Of a DNA stretch of 64,000 nt, positions 21,301 through 32,159 are shown one piece after another. The translations under genes and the position numbers were made by a program. This stretch comes from Kingdonia uniflora (taxonomy: Eukaryota; Streptophyta; Magnoliopsida; Ranunculales; Circaeasteraceae): the NCBI GenBank assembly GCA_014058105.1, contig JACGCM010001242.1:62001-126000 (forward strand), written 5' to 3'. Position 1 is the first letter of the stretch, and every line of letters begins with the position of its first letter. Below the pieces are notes generated by a model. It had not been told where the DNA came from. It worked only from the letters and a program-made list of their open reading frames with translations, and did no database searches.

Positions 21301-23805
21301 TCAAATAATTTTTATTCTGGCTTACAATGTCCTATAATGAGAGGAATACACATTATTGTATGAGGGATTTTGTAGCCGGAAAGTTATACTGGCTGTTGGA
21401 TTAGTTCTAATTATCCTCAGCAACCTGCCAAGTCATTAAATAAAAAAGAGAGTATATTATTCATGTGATGTGATGCAGGAGCCCTTCTTCCAATTTAAAT
21501 ACTATCAACAAAAGTTCCGGTGTTGAAGCAGCTTTGAATCAAGTAAAAAGATCATTCTGTACAAATGTGCCTAACTTGTATCTGGAATCCATTCTCGGTG
21601 GGGTAGTCCAGAAAATTGGAGTTGAATTCGAAGAGGACAAAGAGTTCTTCCATGTGAAGGTTTTTTATTCGCTCACAACTTTCTTGTTATGTTGGTGTTA
21701 TTTGATAACTACTTAGTTTAATGTGCATTTGTGAAACACGTTTTCCAATTTAATATAGGTCTTTGACAAACACCGTCCAGATTCCACGATTTCATGCAAA
21801 TGCAGATTGATGGAAGTTGGTGGAGACCTTGCACTCCATAAGGCAAGTGTTATTCTTGCTGCCGACTAATAATAGTCATGACCACATTATGTTGTTACTT
21901 TTGCGTCAGTTGAAATCATATTTTCTTTTATGTTGGAGATGGAAATGAACCAAGTCCGTAATTCGGTAGTAGACATATCATGCCTCGATAAGAATCTTGA
22001 CCTCAGGCTGATGCTATCCACCAAGAGGATCTTGACAACATTAACTGTGAGTTTTTCTTCATTGCGCTTTCTACATTGATCTTGCTTATTCTCTTAAAAG
22101 CTTGATCCCAAGGTCTATGGATTTGTTTGTAAGCTATATCTAGTGGAAGGCTTAAAGTAACCTATGTATAGTCTCAAATACGATGCGGAGATTGAAATTT
22201 CCATACTCCACCAAACAGCTAAGAAGCACCCAACGCTGATGAGACACATGAACAAAACAATTGTACAATTACTTACAAATCAAATTTTTGTGACCTCCCA
22301 CACTATCCTCTGTCAACCCTTAAACCTCTCAAGGCCCACAGTGCAACTTTCTTTGGACGCGATGCTACTCAAATCCTCATCCATTAAGATAATGGAAAAA
22401 ACATCTGATTAAACTTCTTATGTAAGATCCCCTGAAATTATTGAATTAACTATTGGATCATCCGTTAATTAGGACGTGAAAGATTGCAAAATACTATTTC
22501 TTCTACATTATGGTCTCTCCGTCTCAGCTTTCCACACTGTCCTGACTCCCATTAACACTCAACTTATGCGTATATTGGCAATCTTGGAACTATCTAAGAG
22601 TTGCCTCTAAAAAGTTCATCGCCTAGTCTTGGACCAATTTACTTGGAAATGAAAATATCTTTGAAGCTGCTGTAGACTGTAGTGGTTTCATATATACCCA
22701 CAAATTTGATGACCTAAACTGTGCAACACTCTTACGCATGAAATTAAGAAGACCACAGAGGCTTAATTAAGAAAGGAATTTATATATTATTTCTAAACAT
22801 ACTTAATTCACCACCATCACCATTTCACTCTGTCCTTGTAAAAAGCCATTGGATTTCTGTGCCATTGTCATTAATAGTACTCCAGAACTCTTCCGCTGTC
22901 CTTCATCAACGACCCACTTCCTTACAGTCTTCGCACTTATTTGCAGTTTGAACTTACTATACACGTATTCTTTATATTATATTTTCCTTAAAATTAAAAA
23001 GGAGTGAACACTTTGATATATCAAATATTTAGTCTTAGACTGATTGCAACATTTATGCTAACAATGTATTTAAATTTTCATTGCAGGATGATGAGATAAA
23101 TAGCTTAAGAACTTTAATAAAGTCGGCAGTTGTTAATCCAGAAGTTAAGGGAGGGCTGCAATGGCCTCTTGGAAAGGAGTCTTTAGGTGACAGATATTCT
23201 ATTGTTGGGGCTTGGCACACCAAATCTACAGCTTTCAAAAGTTCATCGCTGCGGTTAAAGATTAGGCATGCAGATCGATTTGATTTTAGGACTTCATTTG
23301 GGGAAGTAACTAGGGAAGTTAATCTGAAGATGATCGGAATTAGTAAACAGATAAAGGTAACTTAGTCTTTTTCTTGTATGTGAAGTTCCATAAAAATATA
23401 AGGACTATACACTTGAAAATTTCTTTTCTAGCTGTCTTGTTAATTTTAAACCTAGTTAACCTGAATTACTTCGTACTTTTTCTACCACTGCATTATTCGT
23501 ACTATCATACACATTGCAAATTTCAGTTTGCTTATCTGTTTCCACATTTATGTTTTCCTGGCAATTTAATCATTCCAAAAGTAATGATGGTTTTATTCTT
23601 ATAAAAAGAAACTAATCATAGTTTTTCATTATGGTTTTTTCCGCTTTATGTTCTATAACTTGCAGCTTGGCATTAATGTTGCATGATCTTCCCTTATCGT
23701 AATTTTCAGGATCCCAATGTGGAACCAAGCCCCATAATGGACATGCTTCGAGACAATCTGAAAGTTATATGGGACCATTTTCTATGCTGCGAGATTCTTA
23801 CTTGA
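18369..23805 (+). CDS. Plant-conserved uncharacterised protein (MAYIPPHKRHS family), 7 exons, 422 aa
   Basis: Exons by splice sites and continuous frame: 18369-18732, 18816-18981, 21479-21659, 21759-21842, 21939-22046, 23087-23356 and 23710-23805 (TGA). The total is 1,269 nt with no stop. The start MAYIPPHKRHS follows a pyrimidine-rich leader. Residues about 74-90 form an Asp/Val/Gly repeat. Later segments (WGYIAEKIE, SFVARFGKVLF, VKGGLQWPLGKES, HADRFDFRTSFGEV, NLKVIWDHFL) match a single-copy-type plant family, tentatively Pfam DUF7903, whose function I do not know. Intron 4 uses a GC donor (AAG|GCAAGT). Intron 2 (2.5 kb) contains a solo LTR. It is the only host gene here that looks functional. 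Confidence 0.82.
19348..19829 (+). repeat. Solo LTR of the TatD family inside intron 2 of the host gene
   Basis: It begins TGTAGTAGCATATTTC and ends GCCATTACA, matching the TatD LTR (60542-61005, opposite strand) along its length. Shared marks include CTGCCTGTAT, CGAGGTTGTGGGTTTT and GTATTGGCGAAG. There is no internal retrotransposon sequence, so it looks like the product of LTR-LTR recombination. Flanking 5-mers (TATTG and CATTT) do not match, so the target duplication is lost or the ends are imprecise. Confidence 0.8.
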
Positions 23806-23850
23806 AGATGATGAGTTGCTCCTTTTGTAAATGTAAAACTTCACATTCTG

Positions 23851-24010
23851 ATAGATCTTCTGGGGGTACGACAGTATTGTTAGTTTTTGCTCTTACCTCT
23901 GACGGGATTTTGTATAGTCTTTTGTTCATAATAGATCTTCTGGGGGTACGACAGTATTGTTTGTTTTAGCTCTTACCACTGACGGGTTTTGTGTAGTCTT
24001 TTATTCTTCT
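23851..24010 (+). repeat. 80-bp tandem duplication after the host stop codon
   Basis: Two copies start at 23851 and 23931 (ATAGATCTTCTGGGGGTACG), with a few differences. A second small duplication follows: CTTACTGTATGAACTGATG at about 24021 and 24075, period 54 bp. Both probably lie in the 3' UTR of the host gene. Confidence 0.8.
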
Positions 24011-24099
24011 TATGAAGATCCCTTACTGTATGAACTGATGTTTTGTATCGAACTCCACTTACTGTATGAAGAGCCTTTACTGTATGAACTGATGTTTTG

Positions 24100-24520
24100 T
24101 GCCACACATTTTAAGCGATATGTAGAATTCAGAATATTTTCATTGTAAAGCTTTGTTGAAGTAGGCCGTGTTATTTTGTGTTTTTGGTGGGAGTTAAATT
24201 TTAGTTTGTTGTCAGCAGCTAATAATGTGGTAAATCGTATTATTCAAACAACCATTGTGATTGGTTATGAGCAGCAAGAAATCCGCTTCCCACTATACAC
24301 TCCTTACAAATGAAATAATTTTTCTTTCTTTCTATCTAATAAATATTTAGATGAAACCTCTTCATACGCTGTGCGGTTGTTTCAGAAACAACGGCTTGAT
24401 ATAAATCAGGTCCCTTCGCTTTGCGGATATGTTGAACATCAATGATTAACTGACTACTACATATTGTGGGTAAAAGAACAAATCTTTTAAAAGATATCAC
24501 AACCTATCGATACATATCAC
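24100..24520. other. Host 3' flank, nothing recognised
   Basis: AT-rich sequence after the host gene. No ORF of note, RNA gene or transposon domain seen. Confidence 0.4.
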
Positions 24521-24720
24521 TGTTAAGAACAAGTTCGGTTTGGGTCTAACCCGCACTGGGTCGAGGTGACCCACCGACTCCTTACCCAACCCATGAACTC
24601 TATGTTTATGGGGAAAGTTATAGAGACCTTATGTAGCCTTTTATATATACACCCATAGGGATCTATTCTCTGTAACCTAATAAGTTCATAATAAAGACTA
24701 TCTCTCTTCTCTTTCTATCA
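24521..24720 (+). repeat. Possible short solo LTR or TRIM-like remnant
   Basis: A 200-bp block starts TGTTAAGAAC and ends TCTTTCTATCA, with TATATATAC and AATAAAGACTATC in the order seen in small Copia-type LTRs (promoter, then polyadenylation region). Flanking 5-mers do not match. This is a weak call from base pattern alone. Confidence 0.25.
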
Positions 24721-24734
24721 TGTGTTATACTATA

Positions 24735-24840
24735 CTAGTACTACCCGTGGTTCGCCACGTTAAATACGTTGACACGCCTTCGGCACAACAAAATTGTCCA
24801 TTAACGCGCCTTCGGCGCTAAAACCTCTATGTGTGCATTC
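24735..24840 (-). mobile_element. Putative Helitron 3' end on the - strand
   Basis: Read on the - strand, a hairpin with CGTGG/CCACG arms (24746-24759) is followed seven bases later by CTAG and a T at 24734. That is the plan of a plant Helitron terminus (hairpin, then CTRR, inserted 5' of T). A second GC-rich hairpin (GCGCC/GGCGC, 24806-24818) lies just inside. Two - strand gene fragments at 41029-43090, contiguous with this DNA before TatB landed, fit a gene-capturing Helitron. The other end was not found. Confidence 0.4.
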
Positions 24841-24845
24841 TGTAT
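24841..24845 (+). repeat. Left target site duplication of TatB (TGTAT)
   Basis: TGTAT lies directly before the TG start of the TatB 5' LTR and is identical to 39491-39495. Confidence 0.9.
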
Positions 24846-25609
24846 TGTGAGGGCTTTTTTCTAATCCCCGTACTGAGTCCGATATTCGAACTCACATAGC
24901 TCGAGTAAACATACTGATAACCAATCAAGAACTAAAAGCAAGGAGATCGTAATACAGACTTCCTCATCTACAGCTCGGGGATGACAAAACATCCAATAAC
25001 ATTGCACTGCAGAAAATACTCAGATATCTATCAACAGTTCGAATACACGCGAACACTATTAGAGATCATATCTTCATCAACAGTTCGGAGATATCAAAGC
25101 ATCCTGTGACTTCGCGCTATAGAAGATACTCCTCCACTTGTCAACAGGTCATATGCACACGAGCATCACAGGAGATCGTATCTTCCCAACGGTCTGAAGC
25201 CACAACTAAAGAATTTTAATAGATCCATTACAGATCAACAAGTATCAAGACGTTACAAAAGTCCACCATGAAGACTCATCAAAACCCGATATTGTAACAT
25301 TCCTTATCAATGTAACCAACGGTCATATTATAAGACCTATAAATAAGACTAGATAACTACGAATTAGGGAGGCTGCTCTGAGAACCTCTAAGAGATCTTT
25401 TCTACATCTCTCTCTCTCTCTTTGTAATAGCTAGCAGTCTAAATATACCTCTCTATCTAAAATCCTCAGGAGAGGTCGTGGTTTTTAACCCATTCAAGGG
25501 TTTTCCACGCTAAATCTAGTGTTGTTTGTTTGTTTCCTATTCATAACTAAACATAAATTTCGAAGGTGTAAAACGCTATCTCCGTACAATACGAAAATAG
25601 GCTATTACA
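24846..25609 (+). repeat. TatB 5' LTR (764 bp)
   Basis: It starts TGTGAGGGCTT and ends GGCTATTACA next to the PBS. CT-rich microsatellite sequence lies at 25405-25420. The segment at about 24975-25035, missing from the 3' LTR, is still present here. Confidence 0.92.
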
Positions 25610-25610
25610 T

Positions 25611-25630
25611 TTGGCGCCGTCTGTAGGAAC
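25611..25630 (+). other. TatB primer binding site
   Basis: TTGGCGCCGTCTGTAGGAAC follows the LTR end after one base. It is the common plant Gypsy PBS with one change. Confidence 0.85.
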
Positions 25631-25685
25631 GAAGATTTCACTCAGCGTTCTCCAATCCAGTTTTCACCGTATTTATCTTTGAAAG

Positions 25686-27000
25686 ATGGCAAATTAAGAT
25701 AAATCACACTACGCCCTGCCTGACGCTGCTGAAGGAGTGACGGATCTGCGAACAACTGTGCAGGCAGAAACAGAGGGACGAATGGAGCTGGAGAAACAAC
25801 TCGCCAGCATACAGGATACGATCAGGGCACTCCAAGCTCAAATAACGGCAAATTCGAGACAGCAGAACGCTCTGCCCGCTGCCTCGAGGATATCAGTCCA
25901 TGATCGCTTGGGACATCGAGGCAGAAATACCGTGCTTCCTCAAATTCAGCAAGAACCAGTTCTACCTCGTAGTCACATCAATCCGCCATTACCCGCTAGA
26001 GCGGTAATAGATCTACAGCCACAAGAGGAGCAAAACAGAGAAAAACCTTGAGTTTCAGTCTATGACCGCATGGGAGAAGCAACAGGAGAGCACAATCCTG
26101 CGAGAGGACCAACAACAAGACGAGCTGTCACGTCTCGACAACATCTCACTCCGGAACAGGTGGACAAACGCATCAAAGAGCTCTAAGATGCTCAAATACT
26201 CACTGGAAGGAGCAACTATGCAAGGTTGCAGAAGAGTCCGCTCGCACAGGAGTTGCTAGACGAAGAAGTACCAACCAGTTTTCGCACTCCAGCGATTTAG
26301 AAATACGAAGGGGGGATCCTGTGGAATACGTCCAAGAATTTCAAGATTCCTTGGGGTTGTATTCCTCCTCCAACCACATCCTTTGCCGTCTATTTCCGAA
26401 CAGCTTAAAAGGTGAGCCTCTACGATGGTTTCACACACTCAATGAATGATATATCCTCACCTTCGAGCAACTTCGCGAACTGTTCGTCAAAAACTATTCA
26501 CATAATAAAGACAAGGAGGAAAGTCTTTACTCTTGGTTTAGTCTCAAGCAGGCGCCAGGGGAAAGATTGGAGACATTTACCAAAAAAAATTTTGGGCTAG
26601 CTCGAAAGCTCGATAACCTCGAGAAAAAGATCGCGATCTCCGCTTTTACCAATGCGTTACTCATAGATGGACGAGTCAAGGAACATCTGATCCTCAACAA
26701 GCCGCTGACATTAGAGGATATGATGGAAAAGGTCAACAATTTTATCGACCTCGAAAGACTGATGACTGAGAAACAAAAACCTCAGCGCATCGCTCTATCC
26801 ACCAATGATCATACCGGAGAATGAACTCGCAACAACAGTAAAGACTACGGAGGTGATAAAAAATGTTTCAAGTTCTATGATGATCGAACACGCCACGGAC
26901 AAAAGAGACCAGTTCCGCGCTTACCATAGTTGACAACTACTATTGCAAACATATATCCGCTACTATAAAAGGATGGACTATTCGAAAATGCCCATACTCT
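25686..27000 (+). pseudogene. TatB gag, a few stops
   Basis: The ATG at 25686 is followed by a TAA at codon 4, then a long open stretch (25737-26051) with a coiled-coil N-terminal part (EKQLASIQDTIRALQAQI). The gag domain continues to 26824 with SLGLYSSSNHILCRLFP, LRWFHTLNE and LETFTKKNFGLARKLDNLEKK. Stops occur at about 26049, 26298 and 26446, plus a frame change near 26300. A degenerate Cys/His knuckle is near 27020. Confidence 0.85.
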
Positions 27001-27070
27001 TCAACCCATACCAGGAACGCCGTACTGCATTCACCACAAGATCCACCATCATGACACGGAATAATGTTTT

Positions 27071-27832
27071 GTGTTAAAATTTCTCCTCTTAAGTATATTT
27101 TCGCATGGTCGGATGCTTGAATATATTGCGGACATAAAAAGTTACAAAGATGGCAGCTACAAAACTGAAATCACGGTCGTCCAGACCGACGAAGCGAATG
27201 AGGAAAAACATTTGTACTTCATCGAGACTCAGAGAGTTAGCCACTCCAACAGATCCAAACGCAGGCGCGTTGGACAATGCCATGATCTGATAATGGTAGA
27301 TAAGGAAGCTCGTTTGTTGCCAGAATCTAGCAACTGACGATCTGGGATTTCTTTCGAAAACTGTGACGTACGTCACGTCAACTTCCCGCATCACGATGCT
27401 CTCGTCATCATGTTAAAAATGAAGAACATAGTTCTACATACAATGATGGTAGACACCGGCAGCAGCATCAAACTACTATTCCAGAGCACGATCGACCAAA
27501 TGGGTTTAGCGGACAGGGTCGAGCCAAGTGACATCAACGTCTCTGGATTCAATGGTTCCAAGGAAGAACACGTGAGAAAAATTACACTTCCCATCACGGC
27601 CGGACCAGTCATACTTGACGTAGTTTTTTATGTCATCAATACAAAATCCCGTTACCTGGGAATCCTGGGACGACCATGGTTGCATAACATGAAAGCTATT
27701 CCCTCCACATATCATCAAGCACTACGGTTCGACTGGAAAGGAGGTATCTTCAAAATCAAAGGTAGCCAAAAATTAGCCCGAGCTTGCAATAATACAATTG
27801 AAGCTGAGCCAGCTACAGCAGCTCCAGCATAG
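27071..27832 (+). pseudogene. TatB gag end and aspartic protease
   Basis: The protease reads through 27410-27832 without a stop and keeps the catalytic MMVDTGSS motif near 27443. It is followed by LGILGRPWLHNMKAIPSTYHQALRF. The Asp-Thr-Gly is intact, unlike TatA. The upstream part 27071-27337 matches the linker after gag. The frame is cut off from gag by stops, so it cannot be made as a polyprotein. Confidence 0.85.
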
Positions 27833-27889
27833 CAATTACAGCATTCAGTACCAGCAGAACATCAGCTGACAAGCGCCGAACCAGCAGAA

Positions 27890-28856
27890 TATATCGAGAT
27901 CAACAGCACACAAAGGGGAACTCACATTGGGACCCTCTTGAACACGGAGGAACGCTCAAGTCTCATACAATTCCTTTCAGATAACCACCATGTTTTTGCG
28001 TGGACGTTCCACAAAATGCCAGGGATCGATCCAGCCATGGCGTACCACAAGCTAGAGTTGAAAGAGAAGGCAGAACCGGTTAAATAGAAGCAAGGAACTC
28101 TACCACCAAAAATACGAGACGAAGCAAACAAAGAGATCGACAAATTGATTGAGGTCGGTTTTATCCGCAAAGCTATTTACCCGGACTGGATCTCGAACAT
28201 TGTCGCAGTCCCAAAGAAAAATGACATGATCAGAATCTGCGTCGATTTCATGGATCTCAATCGACACACTCCAAAAGATATATTTCCACTTCCAATCATC
28301 AACCATCTGCTCGATTCAACTGCAGGGCACGAACTCCTCTCTATGATGGAGAGGAGTACAATCAGATACCACTTTTCCCTAAAGATTAAGACAAAACTGC
28401 GTTCATCACCGAACAAGGTTTGTATTGCTATAAGGTCATGCCTTTCGGCCTGAAAAATGTCGGCGCTACCTATCAGAGATTGATGACGCAAATGTTTAAA
28501 GATCAACTCGGTAAAACAATGGAGGTTTACATCGACGACATGCTTTGCAAGAGCCTTAAGAAAGAAGACCATCTGGCAGATTTTCAAACAACTTTTGAGA
28601 TTTTTTGCGAGCTTACAAAATGCGTTTGAATCCTGACAAATGCCAGTTCGGAGTACAATCCGGAAAATTCTTGGGCCACCTTATCAGTAAACGAGGAATT
28701 GAAGATGATCCATCACGCATACGAGCTCTCTTGGCTATGCCTTCACCAAAGACAAAAAAGGATGTTCAGAAACTAGTCGGGAAGATCACAGTACTTAATA
28801 GATTTGTGTCCAAATCATCAGACAGATGCCGACCTCTATTCGATCAGCTAAAATAA
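27890..28856 (+). pseudogene. TatB reverse transcriptase
   Basis: Segments: FAWTFHKMPGIDPAMAYHKL near 27990, AVPKKNDMIRICVDFMDLN near 28200, FGLKNVGATYQRLM near 28445, the catalytic VYIDDMLCKS near 28527 and LNPDKCQFGVQSGKFLGHLI near 28625. A TAG at 28085, a frame change near 28350 and another near 28610 break it. The YIDD box is intact. Confidence 0.9.
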
Positions 28857-29435
28857 GGTACATCACGGGGAAAATCAAAGAAGGATCTCGAGATCGAGTG
28901 TGCAGATAAATGCGAAGCTGCTTTCCTCGAACTCAATCAACATTTGGGTAAACCACCAGTTATGAGTACACCAACAGATGGAGAAGAACTAACAGTATAC
29001 CTAGCCGTCACAGATACTTCTCTCAGTTTTTCCCTCCTCCGACTCGATAAAAAGACCGAGAAACCAGTCTATTTTATCAGCAAGACTTTGACCCCCGCTG
29101 AATCAAGATACACCAAGATTGAGAAGCATCTTTTGGCTCTCGTCTATACGTCACAGAAATTGAAAAAGTATTTCCAAGCCCATGTTGTTCGTGTCTTAAC
29201 AAACTATCCGCTCCGTGAAATCTTATCTAAACGCAAAAAATCTTGGCGTATTCAACAATGGTCAGTAACACTCGGAGAACACGACATACATTTTGGGCCA
29301 CGCCACTCTGAGAAAGGTCGGGCTATAGTAGATTTTCTAGCTGACTTTCAAGTTGACGATCCTGATTGGGAAGAAGACGTTGATGATAGCAAAGATGAGC
29401 CACCCACAGTACAGTCTGAAGAAAAGTCCGATTAG
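28857..29435 (+). pseudogene. TatB RNase H (RT-linked)
   Basis: A TAA near 28854 separates it from RT. The open stretch 28944-29435 holds YLAVTDTSLSFSLL, YFISKTLTPAESRYTKIEKH, HLLALVYTSQKLKKYFQAH and NYPLREILSK. The order and length are normal for Gypsy RNase H. Confidence 0.88.
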
Positions 29436-29439
29436 GTAA

Positions 29440-29900
29440 CAAAGAAAGGTTGGCGACTTTTGACGGACGGCTCCGTCGGACCAGCCGGATCAGGAGTAGG
29501 GATTATTCTAATTACTCCTTCCAATGATCGGCTCGAAAAATCCATTCACCTCAATTTCGAAGTAACCAACAATGTAGCAGAATATGAGGTACTAATTCAT
29601 GGCTTAGACATGACAGTCATATTGGGTGTAGCAGAGCTTTCTGTCTACACCGATTAACTGCTGATCGTCAATCATCACGCGGGAATCTATCAGGCCAATG
29701 GGAAAATGATTGAATATGTTGATGCAGTGGTCGAACGAATAAACAAATTTCAGACAATTTCTATGGAACATTTGCCAAGGGGAGAAAATAGACATTCAGA
29801 TGCACTCGCTTACCTTGCTGTGGTCCTTGGATCAGAAGCTCGCTATTTAAAAATTGACGTCATTTCTAACCCCAGCATTAATGCCACCGTGTCCAACACC
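29440..29900 (+). pseudogene. TatB second, archaeal-type RNase H
   Basis: It reads TDGSVGPAGSGVGIILITPSN from 29462, then NNVAEYEVLIHGLDM and SVYTD*LLIVNHH with a TAA at about 29656, then LPRGENRHSDALAYLA near 29775. Asp (DGS), Glu (AEYE) and Asp (TD, SDALAYLA) catalytic positions are visible. It lies between RNase H and integrase, as is usual for Tat. Confidence 0.85.
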
Positions 29901-29929
29901 ATTAATACTGGGGGCAACGAGGAGATTGA

Positions 29930-31180
29930 AAGTGATTGGGGACAGCCTTTCATCAGATACATTGGACCTCACAAAAAATTTGATGGCCCACTTCCGGAGG
30001 ATCCTACAAAACGGCGGAGATTAATCGACAATACTCGTAGCTATATTGTTCGGGATAACCTCCTTTACAAAATATCAGTCACTGGTCCATACCTCCTCTA
30101 CCTATCCGAGAAAGAAGCACAACAATTCTTGCACGATCAACACTAAGGCACATGCGGGTCCCATACCGCAGGACGATCTCTAGCAAACAGAGCTTTAGCG
30201 CAGGAATGTTCTAGCCTAAGATAAAAACACAAGCAATCGAGTACGCTCGCAAATGCGACGCTTGCCAATGTCACGGTCCGAAGATACGAACCCCAGCGCT
30301 CGAACTACACTCAAGCCAAGTCACCAGGCCATTCAGACAATGGGCTCTCGATCTTGTAGGAGAATTTCCTACAGCACCAGGAAAATGAAAGCATTTGTTG
30401 GTCGCTACGGACTACTTTACTCAATGGGTAGAGGCAGTTCCTTTGTGCCGAACATGAGAAGAAGAAGTCATCAGATTCATCTGGGAGCATATTATCATTC
30501 AGTTCGGCAGACCGCATCTTATCAGAATTGATAATGGACCACAGTTCGTTGGCTCCAAAGTCGTCACATTCCTCAATGAGCACAATATCATTCACTCCCC
30601 ATCAAACCCTTACTATCCTCAAGGAAACGAACAAGCTGAAATTACTAATCGAACGATTGTGGACGGACTCAAAAAGCGTTTAGATGGCAAAAAACAGAAT
30701 TGGGTGAACGAGTTACCACATGTACTTTTGGCATATCGAACAACGCCAAGAACAGCAACAGGTTGTACTCCATTCTTACTGGCCTACGGGACAGAATCCA
30801 TAATACCCACTCAGTATCATCGCCCAATACACGATCACGAGATGACAGATGAAAAAAATGAATTTTAGATCGCATGTAACCTGAATATGATCGAAGAAAC
30901 GCACGAAAGAGCCATTGTCAATCTGGGAAGATATCAGCTTACTTTATCACAGTCTTATAACAAGCACGTTCGACATCGAGAATTCAAAGTCAAGGACCTC
31001 GTTCTCAGAGAAATCCCCCAACATCGCAAAACACCCAATGCGGGAAAGTTAGTAGACAACTGGGAAGGTCTTCCTTCATCATAACTGGCGCGAGCGGTTT
31101 GGGGTCTTACGATCTAAGTACACATGATGGAGTACCTATATCTAATCCATGGAACACCCGCCTACTGTATCGAAATTAAA
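29930..31180 (+). pseudogene. TatB integrase
   Basis: The zinc-binding part begins near 30020 (IVRDNLLYKIS). The core has WALDLVGEFP near 30340, LVATDYFTQWVEAVPL near 30400, IRIDNGPQFVGS near 30525 and YYPQGNEQAEITN near 30610. The D, D and E catalytic residues are all visible in pieces. 30659-30868 gives a clean stretch (LPHVLLAYRTTPRTATGCTPF). Several frame changes and stops (30148, 30390, 30868, 31083) break it. Confidence 0.88.
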
Positions 31181-31270
31181 CATGCTGTAACTTCATATTT
31201 TACTTAATAAAACAAATTTTCATCATCATGCTGCAAATCTATTCAAAGATTATACTTATCTTCATATGGT

Positions 31271-31960
31271 TCGCTCAGTTCGACCTATAATCTGGATCTA
31301 CTTCATAGCTCTTCAAATATACACTCTATCCGAGGATCGCTTATTGAGTCAATCAATTCCATCTGGCAGAGACACCATTCGGCTATGCAATATTCAACAC
31401 AAGTCCCATCACGGTCGCTCAGTTCGGCCTATAACCGAGATCAACTTCATAGCTCTTCAAATATACACGCTCTCCGAGGATCGCTTATTAATTTAACCAA
31501 TTTGATTTGGCAGAGACGCCATTCAGTTATGCAATATTCAACACAAGTCCCATCACGGCCGCTCAGCTCGACCTATAACCGAGATCTTCTTCATAGCTCT
31601 TCAAATATATACACGTTCTCCGAGGATCGCTTATTGAGTCAATCAATTCGATCTGGCAGAGACGCCATTCAGCTATGCAATGTTCAAATACATGTCCCAT
31701 CACAGTCGTTCAGATCGACCTATAACTGGGATCTACTTCATAGCTCTTCAACCTACCCACGCTCTCCGATGATCGCTTATTGAGTCAATCAATTCGATCT
31801 GGCAGACACGCCATTCAGCTATGCAATATTCAATGCATGTCCCATCACGGTCGCTCAGCTCGACCTATAACTGGGATCTACATACGCGCTGCCCCGAGGG
31901 TCGCTTATTGAGACAATCAATTCGACATGGAAGTGGCGCGCCCTTCAAATATCTCACTAC
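31271..31960 (+). repeat. Tandem array, 5 x ~145 bp, in TatB
   Basis: Copies start at about 31271, 31415, 31559, 31706 and 31851 (TCGCTCAGYTCGACCTATAA), with periods of 144-147 bp; the fifth is truncated. Each unit contains CTTCATAGCTCTTCAA and CGAGGATCGCTTATT. The array lies in the same place as the unrelated 161-bp array of TatA. The open frames across it are by-products of the repeat. Confidence 0.92.
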
Positions 31961-32159
31961 GGTCTTTATTGATTTGTTCAAATTGACCTATACACGTTAC
32001 AATACAACATCACTACATCTCTATATGGTCGTTCATTGGATCACCAAATTCGATTATACATAGAGATAACAACAAAGTTTTTTATCTACTCAACATTTAA
32101 TATTTTTCTACAGCAAAGATATATTTGCACTCTATCTCATTACAATATAAACAATGAAA
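31961..32159. other. Spacer between TatB array and antisense gene C
   Basis: AT-rich, no gene seen. Confidence 0.5.

Noticed and set aside
22164..22412. 82-codon frame in host intron 5 as an exon
   Set aside because: The exons on both sides join in frame without it, and it shows no resemblance to the protein family.
26527..28587. Several - strand frames across TatB gag-pol
   Set aside because: They mirror the conserved sense domains and do not resemble the antisense genes.
31266..31783. Overlapping open frames with repeated SLSSxYNRDxLHSSSNI peptides
   Set aside because: They arise from the 144-147-bp tandem array, whose period is partly divisible by three; no start context or conservation supports a gene.
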